From the NCBI GenBank assembly GCA_947497455.1, contig CANMGU010000002.1, positions 838,506-902,505 on the forward strand: a DNA stretch of 64,000 bases, in the 5' to 3' direction. A program made the translations under genes and the position numbers. The notes beneath the pieces are model-generated. The model had not been told where the DNA came from, ran no database searches, and saw only the letters and a list, made by a program, of their open reading frames with translations. Of the stretch, positions 35,420 through 45,198 are shown one piece after another (the stretch's first letter is position 1; every line of letters begins with the position of its first letter). This stretch comes from an uncultured Sphingomonadaceae bacterium (lineage in GTDB: Bacteria; Pseudomonadota; Alphaproteobacteria; Sphingomonadales; Sphingomonadaceae).

Positions 35420-36259
35420 TTAGCTTTCGGCCTTCGTCTGAAATGCTGGAAAATCCGCACAAGCATCATAATCCCTCTTGATCATTGCATATCGCTGATC
35501 AATCGCGCCTGCAAATTCGGGATGCGTAAAGATGTACAGACGATCTGCCTCGACACATTGCGCTGTCCATTCTGCGACGTCGGCTGGATCAAGCCCGCCA
35601 TCAATCACCGTAGCCATAGCCTGAAACTGCGGATCGCTCTCATCTCTGCCGCCGGTGGGCTTGTCCAGGGCACTACGGTGGATGTTGGTTTTAACCCATG
35701 CCGGACACAGGACGCTGACACCGATATTGCTGGGCGCCAGCTCCAGTTTCAAGGCTTCGGAATATCCGACAACCGCGAATTTGGTGGCATGATAAGGTCC
35801 CATTCCCGGCCCCGCGCCATGGCCCGCCATCGACGCGGTGTTGATGAAATAGCCGCCTTCGCCATGGCTTTGAATCAGCGGCGTGAATATCTCCACACCA
35901 TGCGCAACACCGATCAAGTTGATGTCGACGATCCAGCGCCAATCCTTCATCGCAATCTCACCGGGTACGCCGCCCAACGCAACGCCCGCATTGTTCACAA
36001 CAATATGGACTTTGCCGAACTGGTCGATAGTTGCAGCAGCGGCGGCGCGCATTTGTGCTTCATCGGCGACATCACACACAACCGTACCGACTTGCACGTC
36101 CTTGGCTGACAATATTGCAGCAGCTTCGTCGAGCTTGGCCTGGTCAAGATCGGCCAGCATTATTTTCGCACCACGTGCTCCGAGAGTTTCCGCAATAGCA
36201 AAACCGATGCCGCCAGCCCCGCCCGTTATGAACGCTACGGTTTCATTATCTATTTTCAT
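35420..36259 (-). CDS. SDR family oxidoreductase
   Basis: 279 aa classical short-chain dehydrogenase. Cofactor motif TGGAGGIGFAIA, NNAG, and catalytic Ser in INTASMAG with YHATK. Tail LYIFTHPEFAGAIDQRYAMIKRD is typical of a subgroup of Sphingomonad SDRs of unknown substrate. GGAAGAATCG precedes the ATG. Confidence 0.9.
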   Translation of the reverse strand: MKIDNETVAFITGGAGGIGFAIAETLGARGAKIMLADLDQAKLDEAAAILSAKDVQVGTVVCDVADEAQMRAAAAATIDQFGKVHIVVNNAGVALGGVPGEIAMKDWRWIVDINLIGVAHGVEIFTPLIQSHGEGGYFINTASMAGHGAGPGMGPYHATKFAVVGYSEALKLELAPSNIGVSVLCPAWVKTNIHRSALDKPTGGRDESDPQFQAMATVIDGGLDPADVAEWTAQCVEADRLYIFTHPEFAGAIDQRYAMIKRDYDACADFPAFQTKAES

Positions 36260-36349
36260 CGATTCTTCCTTTAAATTGGTCGCGATGGGTACGCCGTTTT
36301 TCTTGGGTATATTGGCTGTTGTGATGGCCTACAGATTGTACCCCAAGTT

Positions 36350-37564
36350 TCAAGGGTTCAGGATCATCTCCTGTGCCACCGCACGGACATGCTCTTCGCT
36401 GGGGAAGCCATCCATGATCCATTGGGTTTCAACCCGCTTCAAAGTTTCCGCAACGACCGGTCCTGGCTCCAGACCCATAGCGATGAGATCACCGCCGGTT
36501 ATTGGAAAGATCGGTTTTTCCCAATCAATCAGTTTGGCGAGACAAGCTTTGAGTTCATCGTCCGCTGCGAAAAGCAAGGCGATATCTTGAGCGGTCTCCG
36601 CGCCAAGATGATAGGCTAGGGCAGTGACATTCTGAGCGCTTGGGGACGGTTCTGCTAAGCGTTCAGACACGGCACGGCGCATTTTTTTGGACAATCGCAG
36701 ACCAGCAACGATTGCTACTGCTTTGTCTGTATCCTTGGGTAACAGGCCGACCAGGCGTCGAACAGGATCAGGGGATATCTGGTGCGCTTCTTCGCGCAAT
36801 ATGAGTGATGCCAATAACTGCCCGGCATTCGGGTCAATTTCGGCAACTATATTGGTAAAAACATCAGCCTGAATCATTTCTTGCACGGCATAGACTGGGT
36901 CCGCTGCGTTGAGCAGCTTCATAAGCTCATCTGCTATCCGTTCGCGGGACAATTTGGCAAGCTCCGGTGCAGCCTTTCGGCATGCATCAAAAGTTTCCTG
37001 ATCCACATTATGCTGTCCCAGCCGTGCCAGAAAACGGAAATAGCGCATGATCCTGAGATGATCTTCGGCGATCCGCTGTTCGGCAGATCCGATAAACCGG
37101 ATATGGTGGTTCTCCAAATCTTTAAGTCCACCGAAATAGTCATAGATTTCCAACGTTGCCGGATCGGCAAATAGCGCGTTGATTGTAAAGTCCCTGCGCG
37201 CAGCATCCTCTTTCCAGTCATCGCTGTAAGCTACCGTGGCCCGTCGGCCATCGGTTGAAACATCGCGGCGCAAGGTAGTGATCTCGACTGATCCATCTTC
37301 AGTGACAGCAGTCACGGTGCCGTGATCAATGCCGGTCGGAATGGCCTTGACACCGGCCGTCTCTAGCCGTGCCATGACATCATCGGGCTTCATGACTGTG
37401 GCAAGATCGATATCCTTTACCGGCTCACCGAGAAGAGTATCTCGCACTGCGCCGCCGACAAAACGGGTCGCGCTTTTGGCACCATCCAGAATGGTGATCA
37501 GGTCTTTCAGCGATTGCCGCTGATGCCACGCGGCTGCGGGTAATTTTTGAGGAATCTGCTTCAT
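36350..37564 (-). CDS. cca: CCA tRNA nucleotidyltransferase
   Basis: 404 aa from ATG 37564. Class II nucleotidyltransferase adding CCA to tRNA 3' ends: FVGGAVRDTLLGEPVKDIDLATV holds the G-R and DxD metal site; DWKEDAARRDFTINALFADP and RFIGSAEQRIAEDHLRIMRYFRFLARL follow. The start overlaps the NUDIX stop by four bases, so the longer frame to 37675 is not needed. Confidence 0.92.
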   Translation of the reverse strand: MKQIPQKLPAAAWHQRQSLKDLITILDGAKSATRFVGGAVRDTLLGEPVKDIDLATVMKPDDVMARLETAGVKAIPTGIDHGTVTAVTEDGSVEITTLRRDVSTDGRRATVAYSDDWKEDAARRDFTINALFADPATLEIYDYFGGLKDLENHHIRFIGSAEQRIAEDHLRIMRYFRFLARLGQHNVDQETFDACRKAAPELAKLSRERIADELMKLLNAADPVYAVQEMIQADVFTNIVAEIDPNAGQLLASLILREEAHQISPDPVRRLVGLLPKDTDKAVAIVAGLRLSKKMRRAVSERLAEPSPSAQNVTALAYHLGAETAQDIALLFAADDELKACLAKLIDWEKPIFPITGGDLIAMGLEPGPVVAETLKRVETQWIMDGFPSEEHVRAVAQEMILNP

Positions 37565-38172
37565 GGCAGCCAATCCAGCCGCTTTGACAGATTGACCAAT
37601 ATTCCAGCAGTAATCCCCCAAATACGGCGATTTTGCCAGTTGATTTGATAATATTGGCGGCGATCTCCGCGCCATTCCCCGACATGTTTGCTCTGGTTTT
37701 TGGGATCAAGAACAAATTCAAGCGGTGCTTCGAACCAGTCATCTACCTCTTCGGGACAGGGGATAAGCGGCAGGTCGGGCGGGATCACACCCAATATGGG
37801 CTGGATATTATAGCCGCTGCCCGAATGGTAACGGTCGGTCGACCCGATAATATCGACCTTGGACGGGTCTAGCTGCACTTCCTCTTCGGCTTCCCGCAAT
37901 GCGGCATGGACGGCATCTTTGTCGTCCGGATCGATTTTTCCCCCAGGAAAGGCAACCTGTCCGGGATGATTGCGCATGTGATCCGGCCGCTGGACCAGAA
38001 TTACACCTGGGTTGGGGCGATCGGTAATGGCGATCAGCACGGCTGCGTTGCGCAGGCTGTTGAGATCTTTGATGAAATCGCGTTCGTCGGAAAGTGCATG
38101 ATCCAGATCATTGGCATGACCATTGTCCAGCGCCTGCGAAAGTCTGGTTCTGAGATCGAGACGACCAGTCAT
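37561..38172 (-). CDS. NUDIX hydrolase, CoA pyrophosphatase-like
   Basis: 203 aa. The Nudix box is in FPGGKIDPDDKDAVHAALREAEEEVQL, preceded by QVAFPGG, the marker of the NudL/CoA-pyrophosphatase subgroup (UPF0035). Predicted to cleave CoA or related nucleotide derivatives. Middle gene of the DUF1285-NUDIX-cca operon, overlapping both neighbours by four bases. Confidence 0.9.
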   Translation of the reverse strand: MTGRLDLRTRLSQALDNGHANDLDHALSDERDFIKDLNSLRNAAVLIAITDRPNPGVILVQRPDHMRNHPGQVAFPGGKIDPDDKDAVHAALREAEEEVQLDPSKVDIIGSTDRYHSGSGYNIQPILGVIPPDLPLIPCPEEVDDWFEAPLEFVLDPKNQSKHVGEWRGDRRQYYQINWQNRRIWGITAGILVNLSKRLDWLP

Positions 38173-38735
38173 GCTGGACGATCAATCGGAAAAAACGCGC
38201 CATTGCTCCAGAGGCCAAAGGGATCAAGATCGTCGGTGAGCGCCTGTTCTGCCAGTTCGTAGTAGACCGGGCGTGCCAATATGGCCTCCAATCCACCGCG
38301 CACCAGCAAGTAGGGCTGTGGAGCCTCGGCAGACGCCGGGAACCGCAAGGAATGGTCGGCATCGGCAATAACCAGATGATCAGTGTTGAGCCGGAATGCC
38401 AATTTCCGGGTCTTGCCGTGCCCTTCGCTTTCCATTTCGACCGCCACAAATGGTGCATCTTCCACTTCGATGCTCAGTTTTTGATAGGGTGTGACTAATG
38501 CATAGCCGAGATCCGGTTCGCGGCGAAGCAATGTTGAGAAAGCCCGCACCATGGCCGGTCGATTGATTGGCGAGCCTTGATGCAACCAGCTGCCATCTGC
38601 TTTGATCCGCATTTCGCTGTCGCCTGTTTCTTCCGGTTGCCATTCTTCCACCGGCGGCAGTTTCTGCGCTTCTGCCAGTTCAGCGATGGCGGAAAGGGAC
38701 AGAGAGGCCAGTTCTGGTGGTGGTGCATAGGGCAT
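38169..38735 (-). CDS. DUF1285 protein
   Basis: 188 aa. Recognised from EMRIKADGSWLHQGSPINRPAMVRAFSTLLRRE and the final DPFGLWSNGAFFPID. DUF1285 is widespread in alphaproteobacteria next to NUDIX and cca; no function proven. First gene of the three-gene operon by spacing. Confidence 0.9.
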   Translation of the reverse strand: MPYAPPPELASLSLSAIAELAEAQKLPPVEEWQPEETGDSEMRIKADGSWLHQGSPINRPAMVRAFSTLLRREPDLGYALVTPYQKLSIEVEDAPFVAVEMESEGHGKTRKLAFRLNTDHLVIADADHSLRFPASAEAPQPYLLVRGGLEAILARPVYYELAEQALTDDLDPFGLWSNGAFFPIDRPA

Positions 38736-38775
38736 GGCTATGGCCTATTGCGGCAAGTCGCTTTTGTAAACGGGT

Positions 38776-39300
38776 TCAGTTGCTTGCAGGACGGATCCAG
38801 GGCCCTAGCTTGCCCTGCGCAGGCAACAGAGCATCTTTTGGCGCGCGTACCAGCAGGCGTTCCGGATCCCATGGCCCGGGCAGTTTCCAGCCATCGGTCC
38901 GCTCCGGTGAAAAACCGAAAAACCGATCATAATATGCCGGATCGCCAATCATCACGAGTGGAAGGCTCTCGTCCTTGTGAAGTTCTTTCAACAAGCCTGT
39001 CATAAGCGCCTGACCAATACCTTTGCCTTGGCAATCTGGATAAACCGCAACGGGGCCGACCATGATCATGGGATGCATCTTTCCGGCTTCATCGGTCAGC
39101 GCTACCGGCCAGCATTGCAGAGATCCGAGCAATTCATTCTCGGCCGTGTCCACAGCAGCGATGCTCAACCCTTCAAGCATGTCAACGCCTTCACGCACTT
39201 TATAAGCCGTTCGCTCCGTGCGCCGTTTTCCAAAGGCGGCATCAAGCAGGTCTTCGACAAGCGCCGGATCGACTTCGGCAAGGGGAATGATGGTCGTCAA
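38776..39300 (-). CDS. GNAT N-acetyltransferase
   Basis: 174 aa. YhbS-like acetyltransferase: acetyl-CoA site MIMVGPVAVYPDCQGKGIGQALM (Q-x-x-G-x-G/A) and DPAYYDRFFGFSPERTDGW. Possibly co-transcribed with the DUF1285 operon 41 bases downstream. Divergent from the DUF1499 gene; the gap 39301-39459 is the shared promoter region. Confidence 0.86.
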   Translation of the reverse strand: MTTIIPLAEVDPALVEDLLDAAFGKRRTERTAYKVREGVDMLEGLSIAAVDTAENELLGSLQCWPVALTDEAGKMHPMIMVGPVAVYPDCQGKGIGQALMTGLLKELHKDESLPLVMIGDPAYYDRFFGFSPERTDGWKLPGPWDPERLLVRAPKDALLPAQGKLGPWIRPASN

Positions 39301-39459
39301 ATGCTAGATCCAATATTGTGGAGAGACTTCGAAAGGGGCGCGTTTAACGCCATTATGCTGTTCTGTCGAGCAACACGGTTGCAGAAAGAAAACCGCCGAT
39401 ACAGTGTTGATTGCACTATGGCCTTCCCGCGTATAAAAGATTGCAACCAAAGGGGAGTT

Positions 39460-40326
39460 ATGCACGTGAATAGTGACCAGGACCAACAACCACAGACAGA
39501 ACCGCCCGTGGCCGATGCCAGCGGAGCTGTAACCGGAAAACTGGCAGCATTGCGCAAGGATCCGAAAGGCTGGACCGTGTTTGCACTCGCTATCGGGGCG
39601 GTTGTTGTGTTTTTCGGAGCGGCCTTCGGGTCCGGTATCGGCCTGTGGGGCTGGCAGTCCGGTCTGGCCGCTTTGCCATGGACCGGACTGGTTGCCGTGA
39701 TTGCGCTTGTGATCGCAATTGTTGGGATCATTTTGGACCGCCGTAAGGATCGCAAGACGCGCTGGCCACTGTTGGGACTTGGCACCATCGTTTCGCTCGG
39801 TTTTGTTGGTTATCTCGCAAGCTATGCCATGACCATCGGATCGCTTCCAGCAATCCATGACATCACCACCGATCTGGCTGATCCACCCCAGTTTTCCGCT
39901 CTGACTTTGCGCGCAGATAACTGGGATAATATTCCCGGCGCTGATGATGGAGAGATGCGCGGAATGAATCCGCGTCAGCGCTGGGCGACCTTACACCAGG
40001 ACGCCTATCCAGATATCCGGTCGGTCCGTATCGATCAGCCGGTCGCGGAAGTTATTGAAAAAGCCAAGCGTTTAGCCGAAGATCGTGGCTGGACAGTAGC
40101 CAGTGTTGATCCGGCTTCTGGTCATCTGGAAGCCACCGCCACAATCTCTCTATTCCGCTTCAAGGACGATGTCGTCATCCGGGCCCGCGCCGCCGAAAAT
40201 GGCGCAGCCAGTATCATTGACATGCGTTCGGTTTCACGAGTTGGTGTTCACGATCTTGGCGCGAATGCGAAACGGGTGCGCCAGTTTCTTAGCGATCTGT
40301 CTGGAACGACAACCGCGGCCTCTTGA
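39460..40326 (+). CDS. DUF1499 membrane protein
   Basis: 288 aa from ATG 39460, preceded by GGGGAG; the longer frame into the GNAT gene is not used. Residues ~30-150 contain three transmembrane segments (VFALAIGAVVVFFGAAF; GLVAVIALVIAIVGIIL; GTIVSLGFVGYLASYAM). The C-terminal ~150 residues are DUF1499 (QDAYPDIRSVRIDQPVAEV, IDMRSVSRVGVHDLGANAKRVRQFL). Function unknown. Confidence 0.87.
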   Translation: MHVNSDQDQQPQTEPPVADASGAVTGKLAALRKDPKGWTVFALAIGAVVVFFGAAFGSGIGLWGWQSGLAALPWTGLVAVIALVIAIVGIILDRRKDRKTRWPLLGLGTIVSLGFVGYLASYAMTIGSLPAIHDITTDLADPPQFSALTLRADNWDNIPGADDGEMRGMNPRQRWATLHQDAYPDIRSVRIDQPVAEVIEKAKRLAEDRGWTVASVDPASGHLEATATISLFRFKDDVVIRARAAENGAASIIDMRSVSRVGVHDLGANAKRVRQFLSDLSGTTTAAS

Positions 40327-40333
40327 TCGGGTG

Positions 40334-41539
40334 CTATTTGGGAGGTGTCAGCTTTAACAGCCTGCCACCTTCTCCATCTTCCAACACCCACAGGGCGCCA
40401 TTCGGTCCCTGTTCCACTTCCCGGATCCGCTTGTCCATCGCAAACCGCTCTGCCTCTTTCGTTTCCTCTCCCTCGAAAGAGACGCGGATAATGGCTTCGC
40501 TTGCCAGGCCGCCAATAAAAGCGCTGCCTTTCCATGCTGGGAATAGATCGGCAGAATAAATAATCAGTCCGGACGGCGCAATAGTCGGAACCCAGGCGAC
40601 TTTCGGCGCCGCGAATTCCGGACGGGTATCGTGGTTTGGAATTTTCTTGCCATCATAGTGGTCGCCTTCCGAGACGATCGGATAGCCGTAATTGGCTTTG
40701 GCCTCGACGAGGTTCAGTTCGTCACCGTCTTTTGGCCCCATTTCCTGATTCCAGAGTTTGCCCTCGCTATCAAAAGCCATCCCAAGAATGTTGCGGTGGC
40801 CCAAGGACCAGATTTCGGGCAGCGCACCGTCCTGACCTACAAATGGATTATCCTCCGGCACACTGCCGTCCGGATACAACCGGACAATTTTCCCAAGATT
40901 ACCGGTCATGTCCTGCGACGGATCAAATTTCTGGCGCTCGCCAGATCCGATAAAGAGATATTTGCCGTCGGGCGAAAATACCATGCGATGAGAATAATGA
41001 CCGCGCCCGGTTACTTTCGGATTCTGGATCCAGATGGTTTTCAGATTGGAAAGTGCCGGCGCTTCAGCCTCGATACCGGGTTCATTCGGTGCCAGCGAAA
41101 GATCTGCATGTGCGACCACCGCCCCTCTTGTATCGTCCTCACCGGCTTCCACCCAACTAAGATAGATGCGGCCACTGGTCGCAAAATCTGGCGCCAGAAT
41201 AACGTCGCCAAAGCCCCCCTGACCGCCATAATCGACCTCTGGCACATTGCCGATCTCGGTTTTTGTACCGTCCTGATTGACAAGCAGCAGATTGCCTTTC
41301 TTTTCGGTAACCAGCATCCGTCCATCCGGTAGAAAAGTCATCGCCCATGGTTCGTCAAAGCTGGTCACTTCCGTTTTGTCAAAAGGCTTGCGATCAACTG
41401 GCGAGATATCGGCAAAAGCTTGCGATTCCTCTGCACCACCCTGCGTGGCCAATGCATCATCACCATTGCCGCAGGCGATAAGAACGACAGATAATCCGGT
41501 AGCGAGCGTAAGATTTCTCATATTTTTTCCCATGATCAT
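40334..41539 (-). CDS. PQQ-dependent soluble sugar dehydrogenase (Asd-type)
   Basis: 401 aa. Signal region with lipobox-like LIACGN near residue 24 (after [14 protein letters not shown]). Six-blade beta-propeller of the GSDH family: [40 protein letters not shown] and [33 protein letters not shown]. Oxidises aldose sugars with PQQ in the periplasm or outer membrane; pqq genes are not in the window. Starts at 41539, 41533 and 41521 are all possible. Confidence 0.9.
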   Translation of the reverse strand: MIMGKNMRNLTLATGLSVVLIACGNGDDALATQGGAEESQAFADISPVDRKPFDKTEVTSFDEPWAMTFLPDGRMLVTEKKGNLLLVNQDGTKTEIGNVPEVDYGGQGGFGDVILAPDFATSGRIYLSWVEAGEDDTRGAVVAHADLSLAPNEPGIEAEAPALSNLKTIWIQNPKVTGRGHYSHRMVFSPDGKYLFIGSGERQKFDPSQDMTGNLGKIVRLYPDGSVPEDNPFVGQDGALPEIWSLGHRNILGMAFDSEGKLWNQEMGPKDGDELNLVEAKANYGYPIVSEGDHYDGKKIPNHDTRPEFAAPKVAWVPTIAPSGLIIYSADLFPAWKGSAFIGGLASEAIIRVSFEGEETKEAERFAMDKRIREVEQGPNGALWVLEDGEGGRLLKLTPPK

Positions 41540-41677
41540 TTTGTGCGGTGATCCAATAAGTTGCTGTTGCCGATTTTTTCAAAAATATAACGGATAAGTT
41601 TGATAATTCATAGAATATTCGCGCCTGACAGCTGATGTTCACGGGTTACTTACCATTTCTGATTAAAGCACCGTACC

Positions 41678-43012
41678 ATGTTCGCTCGAAAATCAGACAT
41701 GGCTGATCCGCGTCCGCAATCTGCGGTGTCTAGCGGTGTGGGCGTTGCTGGTCTAATCGGATTGGGGGCATGGATCATGATTGCCCGTCAATATGGCATG
41801 GATGGTCCCTATTCAGCCCTTGTCGCTTGTGCGGCCTGTGGCATCCCGATGGTGATCTGGTCGCTGTTATACGACAAGGTTCATTTGCGCGCCTCTACCG
41901 GAATTGACTGGATAAACCCCAAGCCGTTCAAGCAGACTTTCGATATTAGCGTTGCAAAACTCGCTGGCCTTTGGGCGACATGGGCGATTATCGCGCTAAT
42001 TTACTGTGTCGGCCGATGGTATTGGACCGGACAATATCAGTTTTCGATGGACATGATGGAGACCGCTGCCCCCTTCATACTTGGGCTCTCCATACCCTAT
42101 GTCATGTGGATGGATCGCAGGTTTGTTGAGCCCCGTGATGGTGCATGGCATTTCGGACAGTTCCTGATGGGTGGCGGAAGCAAGAAACATGGTGGTGAAT
42201 ATGACCGGGAGGAGATTTTCCGTCATTTGCGCGCCTGGTCGGTCAAAGGCTTCTTCCTGGCTTTCATGATTTCAATCGTTCCGGGTGGTTTTGGCGATAT
42301 TGTCCGCCTCGATATAACACAAGTCATCAACAATCCTGTGGCAATAGCCCATTGGCTGATTATCGCGATGTTTGTTGTCGATGTGCAATTTGCCACCGTC
42401 GGTTATTTGCTGACCATGAAGCCGCTTGATGCGCATATTCGCACGGCTAATCCCTATCTTGCTGGCTGGGTCGCGGCCTTGATTTGCTACCCGCCTTTCA
42501 TCCTGATGGATGGTCCGCTCAACTATCATGTCAACACGGCAGACTGGGCCTATTGGCTGGAGGGGCATGATATCATTTTGGCGATCTGGGGGGCGATCTT
42601 GGTCATCCTGACGGCAATCTATGCATGGGCCACTGTTGCTTTTGGTCTGCGTTTCTCGAACCTCACGCATCGCGGTATTCTGACCCATGGCCCCTATCGG
42701 TTTACCAAACACCCCGCCTATGTCGCGAAGAACCTGTACTGGTGGTTGGCCACCATGCCGTTTCTGGTCACATCCGGAAGCCTGACAGATATGGTTCGCA
42801 ACACGGTCATCATAGCAGCGGTCAGCGGCGTCTATTATTGGCGTGCGAAAACAGAGGAAAAACATCTGCTTAGCGATCCTGCCTATAAGGAATATGCCGA
42901 ATGGATGGATCGCAACGCACCTATCCCGCGCGCTATAAACTGGTTGAAAGTGAAAATTGGCTGGTGGCGGCCAAGCGGCAAGACGGAGCCGGAAATCCAG
43001 CCTGCGGAATAG
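41678..43012 (+). CDS. Isoprenylcysteine carboxyl methyltransferase-family membrane protein
   Basis: 444 aa, about ten transmembrane segments. The C-terminal ~110 residues match ICMT/PEMT methyltransferases: ILTHGPYRFTKHPAYVAKNLYWWLATMP and RAKTEEKHLLSDPAYKEYAEWM, with the S-adenosyl pocket residues. The N-terminal two thirds are an extra polytopic region, not found in short ICMT proteins. Substrate unknown; lipid or isoprenoid methylation is possible. Confidence 0.84.
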   Translation: MFARKSDMADPRPQSAVSSGVGVAGLIGLGAWIMIARQYGMDGPYSALVACAACGIPMVIWSLLYDKVHLRASTGIDWINPKPFKQTFDISVAKLAGLWATWAIIALIYCVGRWYWTGQYQFSMDMMETAAPFILGLSIPYVMWMDRRFVEPRDGAWHFGQFLMGGGSKKHGGEYDREEIFRHLRAWSVKGFFLAFMISIVPGGFGDIVRLDITQVINNPVAIAHWLIIAMFVVDVQFATVGYLLTMKPLDAHIRTANPYLAGWVAALICYPPFILMDGPLNYHVNTADWAYWLEGHDIILAIWGAILVILTAIYAWATVAFGLRFSNLTHRGILTHGPYRFTKHPAYVAKNLYWWLATMPFLVTSGSLTDMVRNTVIIAAVSGVYYWRAKTEEKHLLSDPAYKEYAEWMDRNAPIPRAINWLKVKIGWWRPSGKTEPEIQPAE

Positions 43013-43062
43013 CAATGATAATGGGGCTTCCAAAAGACTTAAGACGACCATAAGCTGAGCCC

Positions 43063-43638
43063 ATGACAGTAATGGGCACAGATGGAAAACGGCGATGCTT
43101 TGGCGGCCAAGCAGGCAAGGAATTCTATGGCATCTATCATGACGAGGAATGGGGTATTCCAGAGCATGATGATCAAAAACTGTTTGAAAACCTGATCCTG
43201 GAAGGCGCTCAGGCCGGCCTGAGCTGGGAAACAGTGCTTCGAAAACGCGATGGTTATCGCCGTGCTTTTCACGGCTTCGATATAGCGCGTGTAGCGGCAA
43301 TGTCTGATGACGAACTGGAATCCCTGCGAAGCGATGAAGGGATTATCCGCAACAGGCTGAAAATCTATTCTACCCGTAAAAATGCTCTGGTTTTTCTAGA
43401 TATGCAAAAAGAATTTGGGAGCTTTGATAGCTGGCTCTGGGATCATGTGGATGGCATTCCTATCATCAATCGGCCGAATGACATGTCGGAGATGCTGGTG
43501 ACATCCCCGATCAGCGATGCGATCTCGAAAGACTTGAAGAAACGCGGGATGAGTTTCGTCGGAAGCACGATCATCTATGCCTATATGCAGGCCATCGGCA
43601 TGGTCGATGATCATGCGGCGGACTGTTGGCAAGCCTGA
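43063..43638 (+). CDS. tag: DNA-3-methyladenine glycosylase I
   Basis: 191 aa. Removes N3-methyladenine. RCFGG near the start and EFYGIYHDEEWGIPEHDDQKLFENLILEGAQAGLSWETVLRKRD, the family core holding the base-binding pocket; C-terminal zinc ligands include the His in DDHAADCW. Normal length. Next to the photolyase-like gene, forming a small DNA-repair group. Confidence 0.93.
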   Translation: MTVMGTDGKRRCFGGQAGKEFYGIYHDEEWGIPEHDDQKLFENLILEGAQAGLSWETVLRKRDGYRRAFHGFDIARVAAMSDDELESLRSDEGIIRNRLKIYSTRKNALVFLDMQKEFGSFDSWLWDHVDGIPIINRPNDMSEMLVTSPISDAISKDLKKRGMSFVGSTIIYAYMQAIGMVDDHAADCWQA

Positions 43639-43710
43639 TAGCTATCATCCCAAAGGCTTCACCTGATCTGCACAGTTGGCAAGTGGCATCATTGCTGCGA
43701 TAGGGCAGCA

Positions 43711-44925
43711 ATGTCACACCCCCAACCTACCAGAGCCGCAGCCTTGTCCCGGCTCGCCGATTTTACCGCCAATATGGGCCATAACTATGCGCATAAACGC
43801 AATTTTGACTATGGGCCGGATACAGACACACGGCAGGATAAGTGGCGCGACAATGTTTCCCGGTTGTCGCCCTATATCCGACACAAGTTGCTGACCGAAC
43901 AGGAGGTGATCGCTTCTGCGGTCAAAGCCCATGGCGCACAACATGCCGATAAATTTATCGCGGAAGTCCTATGGCGCGCCTATTTCAGAGGCTGGGTGGA
44001 ACAAAGGCCAGAAGTCTGGGCGGACTATGTGACAAACCGGGATGCCAAGTTCAAACAGCTCAAGGCGCAGGGCGGTTTGCGCAAAATCTATGAACAGGCG
44101 ACCGAAGGGCGTACCGGCATTGATGCGTTTGATCATTGGACCAAGGAGCTCGTCGACACCGGCTATCTTCATAACCATGCACGGATGTGGTTTGCCAGTA
44201 TCTGGATTTTTACACTGAAGTTGCCCTGGGAACTGGGTGCAGATTTTTTCTTGCAACATCTGATTGATGGTGACGCCGCGTCTAACACATTGTCTTGGCG
44301 TTGGGTCGGCGGACTGCATACCAAGGGTAAAACCTATCTCGCGACTAAAGAGAACATAGCGCAATTTACCGATAACCGCTTCGCACCTGTAGGATTGGCT
44401 GCGAAAGCTGTCCCGCTGGAAGAAGACAAGAATTACAAGTTACGGCCATTGAAAATACCGCCAGCACCGCCAGCTGCCGCGGCTTTTGCGCTTTTGGTGC
44501 ATGAAGAGGATTGTCACCCCGAAAGCCTTATATTGCCCCAGAAACCATCGCTGATCATTGGTGTGAGCGGATCGGATGGAAAGAGCCCGAAAGGGGTTTC
44601 GGATAAGGTAAGTGCCTTCTCCATCGCTGCAGTGACCGATGCGATAGCCCGCGCCGCCGATCATTTTGGGTGTGATACAGTAATTTGGAATAGGGGTGAG
44701 AAACTGCGAGATATTCTGGCAAAAGCCAAGCTGGAGCGTCTACTGTCGCCATGGTTGCCGGTTGGTGCTCTGAAAGACGCGATCGGCAAGGAAGTTAGCG
44801 GTAACAGTGTGCGATGGGTGATGCGGGACTATGATGCTGCTATTTGGCCGCTGGCGACCAAGGGGTTTTTCCCAGTCAAGAAAAAGGCACCTGATGCCCT
44901 GCGTGCCATCGGGATGGAATTATAA
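43711..44925 (+). CDS. Photolyase/cryptochrome-like FAD protein with permuted domain order
   Basis: 404 aa. The first ~230 residues are the FAD-binding, helical domain of photolyases (FIAEVLWRAYFRGWVEQRP, the YLHNHARMWFASIWIFTLKLPWELGADFF and LSWRWVGGLHTKGKTYLA motifs). The usual N-terminal antenna domain is absent. Instead the last ~150 residues (AFALLVHEEDCHPESL, HFGCDTVIWNRGEKL, VRWVMRDYDAAIWPLATKGFFPVKK) read like an alpha/beta domain placed after the FAD domain. Possible light-sensing or repair protein; activity not proven. Confidence 0.82.
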   Translation: MSHPQPTRAAALSRLADFTANMGHNYAHKRNFDYGPDTDTRQDKWRDNVSRLSPYIRHKLLTEQEVIASAVKAHGAQHADKFIAEVLWRAYFRGWVEQRPEVWADYVTNRDAKFKQLKAQGGLRKIYEQATEGRTGIDAFDHWTKELVDTGYLHNHARMWFASIWIFTLKLPWELGADFFLQHLIDGDAASNTLSWRWVGGLHTKGKTYLATKENIAQFTDNRFAPVGLAAKAVPLEEDKNYKLRPLKIPPAPPAAAAFALLVHEEDCHPESLILPQKPSLIIGVSGSDGKSPKGVSDKVSAFSIAAVTDAIARAADHFGCDTVIWNRGEKLRDILAKAKLERLLSPWLPVGALKDAIGKEVSGNSVRWVMRDYDAAIWPLATKGFFPVKKKAPDALRAIGMEL

Positions 44926-45104
44926 TGAAAGAGCATTTTGAACGCCATAAACAACCTTGGAATAGTGAAGAGATTCAAAAACTACATGCGTTCGCCAAAA
45001 AAGGCATGACCCTGAAAGCAATTTCCAAGGCACTGACGCGCAGCGAAGAGTCGATTAAAAAACGCGCCAAGGCAGACAAGCTCAAAATCGCCAAGAAACG
45101 CTAG
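44925..45104 (+). CDS. Small basic protein, Myb/HTH-like
   Basis: 59 aa. Sequence runs PWNSEEIQKLHAFAKKGMTLKAISKALTRS then a lysine-rich tail; the W...L...G...I...L pattern resembles SANT/Myb or resolvase-type helix-turn-helix. The ATG overlaps the photolyase-like stop (TAATG), so it is coupled to that gene. Possibly binds DNA or the FAD protein. Confidence 0.7.
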   Translation: MKEHFERHKQPWNSEEIQKLHAFAKKGMTLKAISKALTRSEESIKKRAKADKLKIAKKR

Positions 45105-45198
45105 TACGGATTCTGAATTCTCTGTAAATATATGTAAAATTGGGAAAATAATAGAATATTTACGATTAGCCGTTACCGCACCAAGCGTGGGGAATAAA

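Noticed and set aside
45187..45198. GTG start of the GGDEF-EAL protein
   Set aside because: The ATG at 45199 has the ribosome site GTGGGGAA at the right distance.
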